Notes: generated from the sequence alone by a model not told the origin. A stretch of DNA of 64,000 bases from Hymenoscyphus infarciens (GCA_001414345.1 LLCB01000032.1:124001-188000); one strand, 5' to 3'. Positions 21,809-34,220 are shown, counted from the stretch's first letter. Numbers and translations: made by a program.

Positions 21809-22204
21809 ATGGCAACGCCCGTTTCCCCTCTAGAAGTCGATACCATCCCCGTCCTCTTCGCCCTCCTCTCGCGACTCCAACCACCTTCAAGCACCGGTTC
21901 CGCAGGCTCACCACCTGCTGCGACCCCGGGTCCAGCTGCTCCAGCCTCTGACAATAGTCCCATCACGATCAAACAAATCCCTATGGAAACAGACAAGATC
22001 AAGCACAAGCTACTAGAGTCGCAAGCAAAGGTCAAGGCGTTACCGGATATGGATAGGACGATTGCGGAGCAGGAAGAGGAGATTAGGGAATGGGAGGAGA
22101 AGATTGCGAAGCAGAAGGAGATGCTGCAGAATTTGAAGGATGTTGGATCTGCTGCGAAGCTGGATAAGGAGAGGAAGCAAAGGGGTGATGCGATGGAGGA
22201 ATGA
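21809..22204 (+). CDS. MED9: Mediator complex subunit 9
   Basis: Intronless frame of 131 aa starting at the ATG 21809. The frame is open further upstream, but that sequence is unlike protein, and the ATG is followed by the family-like start (VDTIPVLFALLSRLQPP). A Pro/Ala/Ser-rich linker follows (about 29-52), then a helical region KIKHKLLESQAKVKALPDM and a Glu/Lys-rich coiled coil to the end. This is the layout of fungal Med9 (CSE2), a middle-module subunit of the RNA polymerase II Mediator in the nucleus. It is divergent from the phosphoglycerate mutase gene (443 bp between start codons) and convergent with tubulin cofactor C. Confidence 0.85.
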   Translation: MATPVSPLEVDTIPVLFALLSRLQPPSSTGSAGSPPAATPGPAAPASDNSPITIKQIPMETDKIKHKLLESQAKVKALPDMDRTIAEQEEEIREWEEKIAKQKEMLQNLKDVGSAAKLDKERKQRGDAMEE

Positions 22205-22611
22205 AATACTTGTGGACTTCAAAACAATCTAATATCAAGGCACGGGAATCTGGGGAATAATTACGGAGATTCTACCAAACGACGCCCGGCTAGAATCATG
22301 GCGCCGGAGAGCCTCTGCCCGAATAACTGGGCGGCTGAGAGTCAAGAGCCAGAGTTGGAACTGGCACGTTATATCAAGTCGAATTTGATACTCGTTTCGG
22401 CGACGAGAATATGGAGAGGGACTGCTATCATCTGGTCGTTACAGTATGCTATTACATTGCCCTATGCTTGCTCACTCCCAAAGCAAACCTGCTAGAGTCC
22501 TGGAATTCTACAAAATCCCGTAGAATTCTAGAACACATAGCCATTACAATTGCAAAACAATAAAATCTTAAGTCTCCAGCATGTATTCCATTCGTTCCCA
22601 GCCTTCGCATG

Positions 22612-23914
22612 TTAGTGAGAAGCAATGCCCATTTTCTTCAAAATATCCTCAAGTCCAACTCCTGGCCCACCAGAAACAACATCAGTCCAGACCCCCTCGT
22701 TTAGTTTTGATGCTTCAGGCATGATGCTCCAATTTGGACTATGCTCAGACTTGAGCCACTTGAAATCATCAACTTGATCCCAATGATTTTCATATTCCGC
22801 TGAAGTGTTTTTCTATATGGTTTGTTAACACAAAGAATCTCTGGACAGGAAAGTCAACTCACATGGCAAACCGGAATAGGCGAAAAGCGAACATTACTGC
22901 AATCTTCAATAATAGGTCGACTTGCGCATTGCAAATAGATATCCACATTCTTGCAATCATGCATTCTAACCTGCCTCGCATCAACCACAATGATGCTATC
23001 CTCAATCCCCGTAATATGAGCAGCACCAGCCACACGACCAGCAATGATCAAAGACTGCTTGATATTCTTCAAAGACAGGCCTGCGAAGGGAGCACCATTA
23101 GCAGTGGGAACTGACATATCGACAATACATCTCTTCAAAGAGGTCAAAGAACCAGAGGCTGTTGCGTGAGAAGCTGAAGATGGAAGAATAATATGAAGTC
23201 CAGTATGGTCAGAAATGCTAACATTTGTTGCTTGTGAGAAACTTGGTTTTCGGATTGGACCACCCCCACCTGGCATTTGCCCTAATTCCGCATTGTAATT
23301 TTTAGGAAAGGAGGGCAGATCACCAACTGTGTCCCTGGGTTCAGATGGCGGGGTAGATATATTCGCGGGGGTGGCAACTTTGGAGGATTCAGTCGAAGAC
23401 ACGGCTCCAGGTACGGATCGATTTTGTTTTGCCAGTTCGGCTGCGTCTCCAATGGATACAGCGGATGCATTCTTATGTGTGGTCTTGAATGCGAATCTTG
23501 GCTTTGGCTCATATTTCGCCTTGGTTTCTTGGAGTTTCTCGGAGAGACCTTTGATAGCCTATTGATGTGTGAGACATGTTTTAAAAGGACGAAAATGTAA
23601 AGTTCAAGTTACCTGAGAATAGACACGCTGATCATAAGGTGGAATAAAACCCGTGAGATCAGCTACATCGTTTGACAGCCTTGAGATAGCTGCAAGGAGA
23701 TGATCTGCCGCGTCTTTTCTTTCGCCGCCGATCACAGAGTATGATTCGAGCCGACTGATCTGATCTAGGGTTTCTGAAAATGATGAGCGCGATTTCCTGA
23801 ATGATGAGGGTGAAACTTACCTGCACAAGTCTCTTGAAAGTATCTATAAAATCGCTCTTTCAAGTCAGATTCTGGCCCACCACGATCAAATTCAGACACC
23901 ACCGCCGTATTCAT
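22612..23914 (-). CDS. Tubulin-folding cofactor C (TBCC)
   Basis: Four exons in transcript order: 23821-23914, 23613-23773, 22863-23558, 22612-22812. All are in phase and give 383 aa. The N-terminus has LKERFYRYFQETC and a helical spectrin-like segment (ISRLESYSVIGGERKDAADHL). A Ser/Pro linker precedes the C-CAP/cofactor C beta-helix: SISDHTGLHIILPSS, LTSLKRCIVDMS, FAGLSLKNIKQSLIIAGRVAG, VDARQVRMHDCKNVDIYLQC and SRPIIEDCSNVRFSPIP. The last exon has WDQVDDFKWLKSEHSPNW. The Gln-Val-Arg in the VDARQVRMHDC strand matches the known arginine finger by which TBCC stimulates GTP hydrolysis on tubulin. Role: final step of alpha/beta-tubulin heterodimer assembly in the cytosol. Confidence 0.95.
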
Positions 23915-24694
23915 TTTCGCGAAATGTACGTAAGAAATTGTCAATTGTCAAATTTGCGTCACAATAGAAACAATGGCATAAGAGGCGCGATCAGTTTCCC
24001 CAAGGAGTAAGGAACGTGGTACCCGCAGTCGTACGCAATGCTTTACTGTGCGCTTCTTGGACTGGATCAGCGTAGAAACAACCACAAGCGATGGGAACAA
24101 AAGACGTGTTTCTTTTTGTTTAGGTGAGTTTAAGTAAGATGTTTTGTGAGGAGGGGTGGCGATAGAGTCGTGCGGGGTATGACTTGGTGGCACTACTTTA
24201 TACAAAGATCCTGGTCCAAGGCTGTATCCATCTCAGATGGTGAGACAATCTTAAGACGACTCATAAACATCCGATTTTTTGGCTTTATCAAATAAGGTAC
24301 ATATAATCCAAATGCTTTCGAAATTTTATATTTTTAGTATACTAATTCTATTGCTTACGAGAAACTGTACGTTGATTCTTCTTACCCATCAAAATACACG
24401 AATTGAATTTGACAAGCCACATAATTCGTCAACCGGAGAGTCGTTACTTATCACGAATACAGCCTACAAGGCAACGGCGTTGGTAGAGAGTGTAGAGCGT
24501 TCTAGCCATGCAACGAAGGTATCTTTGTGAATTCCTCGAAAAGCACCTCTATGCTTGTGCTGTCGCTAGATAAACTCTTCAAGAACCTGGTGAACACTTT
24601 TGTGTATCGTTATAAACGGGAAATGGAAAAAACAAAGACCAAACCAATATCAATTCATATGTACAGTACACGGCGCCAAACGGGAGTCAACCCC
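23915..24694. other. Intergenic spacer
   Basis: About 0.8 kb holding the promoter side of tubulin cofactor C and the 3' side of the NDUFA11-type gene. AT content rises around 24.2-24.45 kb. No gene or repeat seen. Confidence 0.4.
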
Positions 24695-25439
24695 TCACGA
24701 GTGAGTCGATTTCGCAGGCACATCGATTCCATAATTTTCTTTGATTCTCTGTTGCCTTCGCTCGTCATATCCGGGTGCATAGATCCCTATCGAAGGTTAT
24801 TAGTTCATATCAACAAGTATTGGAAGGGATATTTACCTCTTCCCTCTCCTATCTGTGCAAGGGTCTCTTCCATTGGCATTCTTCGGTCCTTTCGAAGCTG
24901 TTGCTTTCGCTCAAACTCATCGATCTCAGGGTCCATCTTGGGTCCTCTCAGTTTTCCGCCGGTGAACTCGTATGCGGCGAAGATAATTGCGAGACCCGCA
25001 CCCATTCCTAGCACCTTGGGAGTTGAGCCAGCTAAATACGTCGTTAGCAATTATGTTCGCACATCCTATCTGCAGAAGCGCTCACATCGTAACCCAGCAA
25101 TGGCACCGGCTGCAAATCCACCCATGGCATGATTCCAACTATCATCTTTCTCTCGTAGGTTGGCGGCAACGTCTCTCGAAAACATGAAGGCGGCACCAGC
25201 ACCGGCTAGAAGGTAATTAGTTCTTGTCCACCGAATACCACACCAATTGGCAAGAACGTACTGAAGGTTGCAATGGTCCCTCCACCTCTCGCAAATGCAC
25301 CCCAAGCTCCATAGTTCTTCTTAGACAAGCTGTTTTGCGCGGCAGCGATCAAGACACCGGCGGATCCGATAACTAAGGCGCCATTGGTTGCTGATTTGAG
25401 AGCATCCTTTGGATGGTATTGATCGTCCCCGGACGCCAT
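24695..25439 (-). CDS. Complex I subunit NDUFA11/B14.7-type (21.3 kDa)
   Basis: Four exons in transcript order: 25262-25439, 25086-25205, 24837-25031, 24695-24786, giving 194 aa. The start MASGDDQYHPKDALKSATNGALVIGSAGVLIAA, then ARGGGTIATFTGAGAAFMFS and DSWNHAMGGFAAGAIAGLR, follow the Tim17/Tim22-like four-helix fold of NDUFA11 and Neurospora NUO-21.3b. The tail (KMDPEIDEFERKQQLRKDRR, then APGYDERRQQRIKENYGIDVP) is hydrophilic and typical of the fungal protein. Role: accessory membrane-arm subunit of respiratory complex I in the mitochondrial inner membrane; family members are imported without a cleaved presequence. It is head-to-head with the UBP2 gene across about 930 bp. Confidence 0.92.
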
Positions 25440-26372
25440 GTTGACCTGTTCAATGGCAAGATGCTCGAATTACAATCAGTTGTGGTCGTCGTCAACTTTG
25501 AAATCACGGAGCTTTCAATACCCAAGGCCGTGGGAGGCTAACTGTTTCGGGTGTATGCACCAAAAAAGCAGCGGCGGGAAGCCGGGCGGCGAGTCGGCGA
25601 CATGGATATTCTTGCAGCTTGCTTGCTATGAATTTTACAAGGAGGGGTTGTATCTCTTCCAGGTTGTTTCTCTGGAATATTTCTGGTATGAGTGGAGGGT
25701 AATGGAAAATAATAAAGTTGACCTCTGGGAAATATATGTGCAGGCATTCGCCTTCCCTCAAGGCTGAGAGAGTGCTGCTTTCAATTGCTCAGCCTCGAGC
25801 TATCTTTATCAAACAGCTAGTAGTGTTTGACAATAAATCAATAGTGCAGAGGCAGAGAGCTGCGTAAGCAAATATTTGGGACGAATCTGATGTGCAAAAT
25901 ATTCCACATCTCATCTCAACCTTTGATTGAGTCGTCCTTTCCCTCGCCAAAATTCACAACTGCTTTGCGGTGTGAGTAACTCATTGCAGAAGTGATCGTA
26001 CAGATTTGGAGGAGCTCCCAGCTTCAACATCTTCCATCAACCACGGCACACAACAATCCCCTGAACAGCAGCATTGCACCCTTCTTTTGACTTTGACCAC
26101 AAACCTTGAGCAGCTATCATCTCGAAACTTCTACGTATCACAACTCATACCCGACCAAAACGAACAACTCCAGCGCCATTGTTCCCGCCCAACTGCACCA
26201 ACAAGAACAGTGCGCTCTTCTATATACCCAAATTCCCCCTCAAAACACCAGTGCAGCTTGCCAGTACAGGTTGGGAGGTTTCCTACGAAGATCATACCCT
26301 GTGGACAGCAGACAAGAATCGATCAAGGAGAGAAGGACAGGTTCCCGGCGCAGCGGGGCTTGAGGGGTCAAA

Positions 26373-29300
26373 ATGACCAGGCATAATATTATCACTTCAA
26401 AGCCAGGTAGATCTCCCCATGACTTTTGATCTCTCAAAATGCCGCCTCGCTCTCTATCAACCAAAGCTGATACTGTAATTCTGCGCCACAGGCAAGACTG
26501 CTCCACGTTTGATCGAAGATCTGCTCGACTACGACCCACGACACTTGGAGCGCAATGTCCGGTTAGGTGGTGGTAATCTACTTGCGGATTCCCCTCCCCG
26601 TTGGGAGGGCGAGGGCCATGCGATACACAGGAAGAGCGATAATGACTGCCGGCATAAATTGATGGTGATCTCGTCTCGAACGAACGAATTGAAGGAGGAG
26701 CCTGATTCATCAACAAAATGCTTGGTAGCAACATACTGCGACGATTGCCTATGGCACTTCGATATCACAGTCGATTATACTTCATGGAAAACTGGACAAA
26801 CTCCCTGTAGAATGAACGATCAGGAACATCCGCTACACCACCTACAGCATGTGGAGTCCATTTATTCCGAAAGCGAACCCGATCGTCTTCGACCGTCCAA
26901 GTACAAACCCGTCCACGAATTACATCGATTTGCATGCTCGCCGCTATCTTGCCCTGTTGAAGTTTCGATCGAAATCTCCAAGCCAAGGCTTGACATAAAC
27001 TTACTGGCACCCGTATTAGATATTCATAAAGTACGAGCCCGTGGGGAACGAGCAATACGAGATGAACCAGCAAGATTTGAAGGCTCTTCGGCGCGAAACC
27101 CATTTCACGCCCTCGGGTATTTGAGAACTTATATCCAGAACGTAATATCAGGGAATCCAAATCCACCCAAACAAATCGCGAAACGGAACAAGAAATTTGC
27201 CCTTGCGTTTGGCGAGGATTGTGATGACCTTTTCAATTATTTGGACTTCGTGACTACCACAGGGGAGGAAACTGATGTAGGTCATTCCAACGTTGATTGA
27301 AACAGGGGCTCTGTTGAGTCCCTTTTTTGAGTAGTTCACTTTATCTTCATCATTTGCGTCCAACTTTCTGCACGTGTTTTTGGTGGCATCTGCTAACAGT
27401 GGCTTTAGGGACAACCAACCTATTTCTGGCAACCCCCCATTATAGATGAGCGAAATAAGCCATTCTTTGAGGACGTGTTCTTGGAGGTGAATAAACAGTT
27501 AACCCGTCGACCAGTAAGTGAAAGGGATAACCATATTTTTGTTGACCAACCTGTGCCTGCTCTGGAGTGCATCCAACAACACCTCGGCTTTCATAGATAT
27601 CCAAGAATGTCAAGAACTGTATATATTGACCTAGATGGAGGCGAAGAGGAGCATCCGCACTATCGCAGCCTCGGTGCCATTAACGATTTTACGGATGATT
27701 ATCTGAGCTGGGCGTACGATAGGCAACGTGATTGCGATCCTCTCAATTCACCTTATTACTTGGATTGTTTGAATGCAATCGCAAAGGGGCGAGAGAGTTC
27801 AGACTTGCAGACTAAAGTGGTCATGGCAACTTCCGCCGGTGAATATGGGCTGGAGGCCATCCGACAAGCCTACAAGTTCTTCGGCGTAGACGCCAACACC
27901 AAAGAGGGAGATGACTACATTATTGGTCTCTACAAGTCGAGAATAGAATCCGCCCCTCGCCAAAAAGAAGAAGCGAAAAATTCACTCTTGGCCATCGCAA
28001 AAGCTAGAGACTCTGAAAAGATTAGAGCGGTCGCAAACGATAAAGCAATGACACTCAGCGAGGCACTAGAATTTCTTCAAGTCCCTTCTCAGGATACTGA
28101 TTCTGACACTATTGAAGCTATTGCCATTTCCATAGTATGCGCACTCATCCTATCTTTTATTTATCAGATCGCTAACCGGTACAGGCTACGGATGGCGATG
28201 TATCAAAGGTAGCACGAGCTCTCAGAGTCATCGCAAATGCTCGCAATGATTCCACGCTTCAAAGGGCAGCAACGAATATGGAAGTGGGCAACTCGGGCTC
28301 AACGCTCGATGTAACAGACGCCTACAAGCGGCTTCAGATGACACCCGAACAGTCGCACAGCGCCAACGACGAGACCGTTCTTAATTATTACCAAAGTCTC
28401 ATGGCTGATGCGGGACCAGGGTCCCAAGATAGCTTTACTGAAGCCTTACGAGTTATTGCTATTGATCGCGGTAGCAATTTCTTGCTCACAAAGCTGGATG
28501 ATCCCAACGCTGTTGTGCAAGCTCCACCGAGCACGTCAGACCAACCAGTTGGCCTTGATAATATTGGCAATACATGTTACCTGAACAGTCTCCTTCAATA
28601 TTACTATACGGTAACTCCAGTAAGGAATGTGGTTATCGATTTCCAGAATCACCGAATGTCTTTGAACGACGAAGACATCAAGAAGAAGCGAGTTGGCGGT
28701 CGAATTGTGGCGAAGTCAGAGATCATTAAAGCTCAGAAATGTAAGTATCATTCATGCATAGTGACGCCAAAAATTTACTGATGGCTGACAATCTCTAGTC
28801 GTGGATGAGTTGCATAGTCTGTTTGAGAATCTTCGAACAGCGTCTACCCACTCAGTAAAGCCAACGAGAGAACTCGCAGAGTTGACCATATTCAGTTCAG
28901 CCGCAGAGGCAAATTTTCGAAGAGCTTCGATCAGTAGTCCTAATGGGCCACCCACCCTCGTTTCTCTACTCGACAGTCCGGTCTATGGTCCGCAGCTCCC
29001 GCCTGCTCAACCTTCACCCCTGCAAATAGAAGATGATATCGAGATGGTTGATCATCCCGGCGACAAAGGAGCAGACAACGATGATAGCAGTGAAGCTACC
29101 CTTGTGGATATGGTGGATCCGCCTTCCTACGAAGAATCGACAAGCAAGGACTCACATTCACCAAAGAAAGGTGGTGAAGATGATGATGCTTTGCTTATGG
29201 ACGTTGATACTGTTATGGTCAACGGTACTGATGCAACCAGTGACGAGAAGACCTATCCTATGCCTGAAAAGCAGCCCCCCCTGCCTCCACGGAACAAGTC

Positions 29301-30615
29301 TGGGCTAGTCATTCAAACGAACGACAAAAAGGAAAAGGTTTCGGACGATGAATTGTGGAGGTTCGGCTCCCAGCAAGATGTTACCGAGGTAATTGGAAAT
29401 GTTAATTTCCGATTACTCTGCGCTTTGAAACCAACCAGCATCGATGCACAATCTGGAGAGCAGATGGACATTGTCAGAGATACACTCTATGGCGCAAATG
29501 CTGTCTATCTGCAAAAACCCCAAACGCTGGAAAAGAAAGTCGAGGCTTGGTCGAATCTCATCGTATTTCCAGCGACGAACGGGCCTCGTGATATCTACGA
29601 AGCTCTCGACGTGGTTTTTGATGAACAAATCGTGGAAATCGACAATTCTACCGCAGCACAACACGCCTCAATCGATAAACTTCCCCCAATCTTGCACATC
29701 CAAATTCAACGAACGGCTTTCGACTCTGTCAGACAAGTAGCATCTAAGAATCGGAATGCTGTTAATTTTCCTGAGACTATTTATCTCGACCGATATCTGG
29801 ATTCTCAGGATCCTGATTCAACTTTGATGCGGAGACGTCGAGAAACTTGGAAGTGGAAAGCTCAGCTCAAAGTCTTGGAGGCAAGACAAGCTGCTTTGAA
29901 CAGCACCGTAGCAGATGTTTCTGTCGCGGATGCTCTCATCGCTACGAAGGAATTCATTGAACAGCTGCAAGAAGAAGAGATTCACGGCGTTCTCGTCGAT
30001 TCAAATCTCTCCGAATCTCTCGAGGATCGCACTACTGAGGTTGCCGATGAACTCGAATCCATCAGCAAGGAAATCGCTAGCCTGAAGCAGAGCCTCAACG
30101 AGCAATTCACGGACATGCGACAATATGAGTACAAACTTCAAGCTGTTTTCATTCACCGTGGTGAAGCGGGAGGTGGCCATTATTGGATCTACATATATGA
30201 TTTTGATAATGATATCTGGAGGGAGTACAACGATGAATATGTGAAGGAAGTCAAGGATCGCAAACAGATTTTTGAGAATCAGGGGGGAGGAACGCCTTAT
30301 TACCTTGCGTATGTGAGAAGTACCGACCGGGCGGACTTAGTGCAGGCTGTTTGTAGGGACGTGTCGGGGACGGTACCTGCAAGTGATCCTATGGAGATGA
30401 GTCAGGGGATGGAGTTGGCTTACGCAGAGGAAGATGACGATGATGAGGTTGGCGAAGTGAGACATATCGAGCATGTCAAGCCGAGGCCCATTAGACCTAA
30501 ACCCGTTGTTGGTGTGCCAATTTGGGACTCGGCCAAAGATTTCGTAGAGCAAGCAAAAGATCGTGCAGCAAAGAAGCCGCCGCTTCTGGATGCGAATGGC
30601 AGACCTTGGCCTTGA
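26373..30615 (+). CDS. UBP2: UBP2-type ubiquitin C-terminal hydrolase
   Basis: Five exons: 26373-26406, 26492-27276, 27409-28134, 28185-28740, 28799-30615. All join in phase and give 1305 aa, close to yeast Ubp2 (about 1270). The 34-nt first exon (MTRHNIITSKP) was chosen because it joins to GKTAPRLIEDLLDYDPRHLER in phase. The N-terminal half (about 1-620) is the Ubp2-specific helical repeat region. The Cys box is at about 636-655 (LDNIGNTCYLNSLLQYYY; nucleophile Cys646). Acidic inserts follow at about 770-860. The His box HRGEAGGGHYWIYIYDF has the catalytic His at about 1161, followed by YNDEYV. Role in yeast: K63-linkage-biased deubiquitinase partnered with the Rsp5 ligase in membrane-protein sorting and mitochondrial upkeep. 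A coiled segment separates the USP subdomains at about 1055-1135. Confidence 0.93.
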
Positions 30616-31917
30616 GAAGCCTTGGTATACCTTGATGGACCTCGGTAGGTGCAGGGTAGAATCGATGGGTATGGAGCGGGTTTATGGGTGTGGTATAGCA
30701 AATATAACGTACGGCGTCGAAGGGATCAGCAAGCTGTCATTTTGACATTTCATAAGGGGGTGTCGGTTGGCCTTGGGGGGTGTGGAGGATCTGATTTTTA
30801 TTCTCCCTTCGTTGCATGATGATAGCAAGCAGATGATATCCCATTCGTTTTCAAGCAAGCCTTTTTGCATGCTCATTTTTGCCCAATTCTGCATTGAATT
30901 GTTATTGTCTGGTTACACTTGCCATGAGATTAGCTGTTTCCCTACTTCACTGTACAGGTGCGGATTCACTCAGATTTACTTCTTCGTGTCTTGTTCTACA
31001 AGAATGTATTATTCGACCAGTTTTGAGAAATCAAATTGAACAAAATAACTTTCGATTTTAGTATGATAGGGATATGGGGGACATAGTTCAAGAAATTCTG
31101 CTATTACTCTGCAAACTTGTGGCTATTCTCTGGTGTATAATTCTCGTACTGCTTTCTCCATTGTAAACTTCCCAGCAACTCCCATGTATTTGTTCCTCGG
31201 TCGAAATTCGAAATCCTTTCGCTCTAGTTCTTTGCCTTATGTCGGCTTGCTACTTTCGAGAATGAAGAAAAAGATATCAATTAATGTTAGTAAACCGGAG
31301 ATTTCCATGTAGTAAATTCGACGCGGGATTAGCTGTCGCGAAAACAACTTCCAACCAAACCATCTCCGATAATCGGGGAGGTTGGGAGAAGTTTGATATT
31401 CCTACCCTCTTCTTATTCAAGTCTTATTGAGTAAGCCACAAGTAAGCTGATAAACCCAAAATTCAAGGGCCAGAAGAGAGTTGCGAATAAGCCAGCAAAC
31501 AGCGAGTAAGCCAACAGTCAGAATTGACGAGTAAGCCAACAATAATAAAATAACCCAAGCATTACGTTTGGGCCAAAAGTAGAGTTGCAAGTAAGCCGAC
31601 ACGTATCTGATAAATCGTGGTCACTTTTCCATTTTACATTTCCTCGTCGACCTGGTTATTCAATTCAGGAGTCAGAGAGAATTCGTTATATAAAGACCAT
31701 ATGCCCTATATACTCGTATCGTTATAAACAAAAAGCCACCTATCCAAACAATAATTCTTATCATCCCCCCACAATGCAAAATATCCCAATGTCTCATCAT
31801 CCATCAACCATGCAAAATGCCACACCACCCCCCCAAAAAAAACTTCCCAAACCACAAAAGATGTTCGATCGCGAGAATGTGTTCATAAATCATCAATTCG
31901 CATCCCACCATTCCTTC
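30616..31917. other. Intergenic spacer between convergent genes
   Basis: About 1.3 kb between the UBP2 stop and the ferric-reductase-like stop. It carries 3' regions and an AT-rich stretch. The only structure noticed is the GAGTAAGCC repeat cluster at 31425-31602. Frames here are low-complexity or antisense. Confidence 0.45.
31425..31602 (+). repeat. Cluster of GAGTAAGCC-type short repeats
   Basis: Within 180 bp the motif (G/C)(A/G)A(G/A)TAAGC(C/T) with a following (A/G)(A/C)C or similar occurs six times (around 31429, 31440, 31482, 31503, 31529, 31589). Two copies are followed by CAAC, the others by related bases. Spacing is irregular (roughly 10-60 bp), so this is a cluster and not a regular minisatellite. 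Single related copies lie near 9735 and 9612. Confidence 0.5.
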
Positions 31918-33855
31918 TCACCACCCAAACTTCTCAACCGTAACCCCAACATCCACACCATTCCTCCTCATCCCAGAACAAATATTCCTCACCTGCCGTC
32001 CCATACTATCCGGACCACTAGTAACAACCCCCAACCTCTTCCCACATTGTCCCAGAAGTCCCACAGTAACCTTCGTAATCAAGGCTTCCAAATTCGGCCG
32101 TCCAATCTCCTCCGTAGCCCTAGGAATAATGATTTCCACGCCTCGATTTTCCACATCAGCCAACGCATTCCTCCCAACCCAATCAATATGCTCCCCCTTA
32201 TGAATCACCCACATAACCACAATTCGTTTTCTCAGCGCAGAGTTAGAGGCAATTTCCGCATCTGAGGATCGTGATAGAGCGAGGAGATGGTGGACTAAAG
32301 GCCAGATAACGGCGATGCCACTCCCACCCGCGACGAGAAGAGAGAAATCTGAGTCTTCGAGAAGATGGCGGGCGTGAGAGGAACCGTAGGGACCGTCTAT
32401 TCGGATATTTAGACGTTTGTGGGAGCGTGTTCGCATGAGGAGGTCGGCTGAAAACCCATCTCGGGCTCGGATTAGGAGGGAGAGTTTTGATTCTTTTTCT
32501 GAGGAGTGTGGCGCTCGGGAGGCTATTGTGAAGGGGTGGGATTGAAGGAGGTACTTCCTAGCGAGGGAGGGGACTGTGATGAAAACATGGTCTGTTGCTT
32601 GCCAGCCTTGGGCTATGGATTTTCCTAATAGTACGTGGGAGGTTTTGGGTGGTTGTAATATTAGGGTGGTGGAAAGTTTGACGGTCTCGTCGTCTTCCAT
32701 GATACTAGCTTGGGCTTCGACCGTGAGGCTTTTGAGACCGATTCGGTATATGACCCTGTCTATGAGGAATACGGATAATGCTGCTCCAACGTATGGTCGT
32801 CCTGCGGGATGATGTAAAAATAGGAATAGTAAAGCAAGAGCTTGAAATACAACATGTAGACCTAAAAACAATTCATACCAGCGCTGACGGAAACTTGCAA
32901 GAGATGTGATGTATAAAAGTTCATAAGAAAAAAAAGCGATCAGACCAAAGAGAATCATTTTGTGTATCAGAAAATCAAAAAGCGTTGGAAGGAAACCTGT
33001 AGGTCGAATTATATACCACCATGCACCAACCATACCCAAAGCATGAAGCAGCGCTTGTAAACATAAAATTTCGCCGAGTCGACGATGTATGAGATTCAAA
33101 GATTCGTAAGAACGCCCCGTGAGAAATTTCAGAGGCTGGTTCTTTGCTCCTAGCAGATATAAATAGGGAAGATTTGAAACGAAAAGAAGGCCAACTCTAT
33201 CAGATAAAACAAAAGATTGCACTAATTCAAAATTGATGTGCCAAAAAGTATAGAACAAATTGATAGCAAGAAAGAAAATGATGGCGAGGGAGGTACCATT
33301 CGACGGTAGAACCCTGTGTATTATTGGAATCGGTTGCGGCTGGTACATCAGAAATGCCTTAAAACCTGAGAGTATAGTTCTTCGCGGATAGAGGGGTTGA
33401 AGAGCATGGCCATTATGAAGAAGTGGGGTTTCCTCGTCGTCCAACTCCTTTCGTGGAGGACTTTCGGTTCCAAGTATCGTACTACTTCCTGATGAAGTCG
33501 TTGCGATTTCCTGGAAGTCTCTTACATAGGGCCTGCCTATTATAGGTGTCTTCAACGGTCCATCCTCGTCGTTCAACGGATCGATTTCGTTATTCTCGTA
33601 TCGTAGCTTTATCGCTCGTCTCCTTCTCCATCGCAGTATATTTCCACTCCAATGTGCTGCCGAGAATATCACAACCAGCCCCAGAATAACAATATGGTAG
33701 GTCGGCACAAGTTTCTTGTTGTACAAAATGCCCTTTATGATTTTCCGCCGCAAGTCCTGGGCCGGCGCGGGGTCATGGCTGTCGAGGCCCTCCACGGAGC
33801 CCGTTTTGAGCGCAAATCGGAAGACTTCTTGCAGCAGATCAGAACCCTCTTCCAT
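31918..33855 (-). CDS. Ferric reductase-like transmembrane flavocytochrome (FRE family)
   Basis: Single-exon frame of 645 aa. A membrane helix at about 52-68 and an acidic linker precede the core helices. Two helices carry paired histidines 14 apart, His257/His271 and His334/His348, the bis-heme pattern of FRE/NOX proteins. The FAD-binding HPFT lies at 440-443. The NADPH side shows IDGPYG (486-491), LLVAGGSGIA (506-515) and a C-terminal VTSGPDSMGRQVRN. Role by family: moves electrons from cytosolic NADPH across the membrane to reduce Fe(III) or Cu(II), usually at the plasma membrane; vacuolar and AIM14-like members also exist. The frame stays open upstream of the chosen ATG for about 80 nt without another ATG. 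Metal substrate is not deducible. Confidence 0.9.
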   Translation of the reverse strand: MEEGSDLLQEVFRFALKTGSVEGLDSHDPAPAQDLRRKIIKGILYNKKLVPTYHIVILGLVVIFSAAHWSGNILRWRRRRAIKLRYENNEIDPLNDEDGPLKTPIIGRPYVRDFQEIATTSSGSSTILGTESPPRKELDDEETPLLHNGHALQPLYPRRTILSGFKAFLMYQPQPIPIIHRVLPSNGTSLAIIFFLAINLFYTFWHINFELVQSFVLSDRVGLLFVSNLPYLYLLGAKNQPLKFLTGRSYESLNLIHRRLGEILCLQALLHALGMVGAWWYIIRPTGFLPTLFDFLIHKMILFGLIAFFSYELLYITSLASFRQRWYELFLGLHVVFQALALLFLFLHHPAGRPYVGAALSVFLIDRVIYRIGLKSLTVEAQASIMEDDETVKLSTTLILQPPKTSHVLLGKSIAQGWQATDHVFITVPSLARKYLLQSHPFTIASRAPHSSEKESKLSLLIRARDGFSADLLMRTRSHKRLNIRIDGPYGSSHARHLLEDSDFSLLVAGGSGIAVIWPLVHHLLALSRSSDAEIASNSALRKRIVVMWVIHKGEHIDWVGRNALADVENRGVEIIIPRATEEIGRPNLEALITKVTVGLLGQCGKRLGVVTSGPDSMGRQVRNICSGMRRNGVDVGVTVEKFGW

Positions 33856-34207
33856 GGCCGGGGCTTCGCTGATGGTGATGGTGATGGGCAGCCGTGTTAC
33901 AGTTACACTTGGTTTGGGATGACAATGCGGTGCGATGTATTCTTACTGTAGAAATATTTGTGAGACTTGGAAGGTCGATTGCCCGCTTATCGAATCAGCC
34001 TGGATGAGTAATAAAAGCGGCAGTCACTACTCTAGTATTGTCTGTCGATGTTCAACCCTGTAGGGCTATACATCTAGGACTATACAATCCATGTAAGAAT
34101 CTAAGACTCTGCAGAATAGCCAACGTAACCATCTAAGCGCTTCTGGATAATCATCTAATAAGGTTAATTGTTCCTTAGTTTTAGGACAATTATATGAAAT
34201 TGAAATT
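33856..34207. other. Spacer between ferric-reductase-like gene and transposon block
   Basis: About 350 bp, moderately AT-rich, containing the promoter side of the ferric-reductase-like gene. Unlike the sequence to its right, it still has normal CpA/TpG content. No gene seen. Confidence 0.4.
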
Positions 34208-34220
34208 AGTAAGAATAACG
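34208..34220 (+). repeat. Left target-site duplication of the LINE
   Basis: AGTAAGAATAACG directly precedes the poly-T (minus-strand poly-A). AGCAAGAACAACG at 55546-55558 directly follows the other end of the LINE. The two 13-mers differ only by two C/T transitions, as expected of a target duplication later touched by mutation. Confidence 0.75.

Noticed and set aside
26006..26386. 126-codon frame upstream of UBP2
   Set aside because: Gln/Ser-rich leader-like sequence overlapping the chosen start ATG in another frame; the short spliced first exon gives a family-consistent N-terminus instead.
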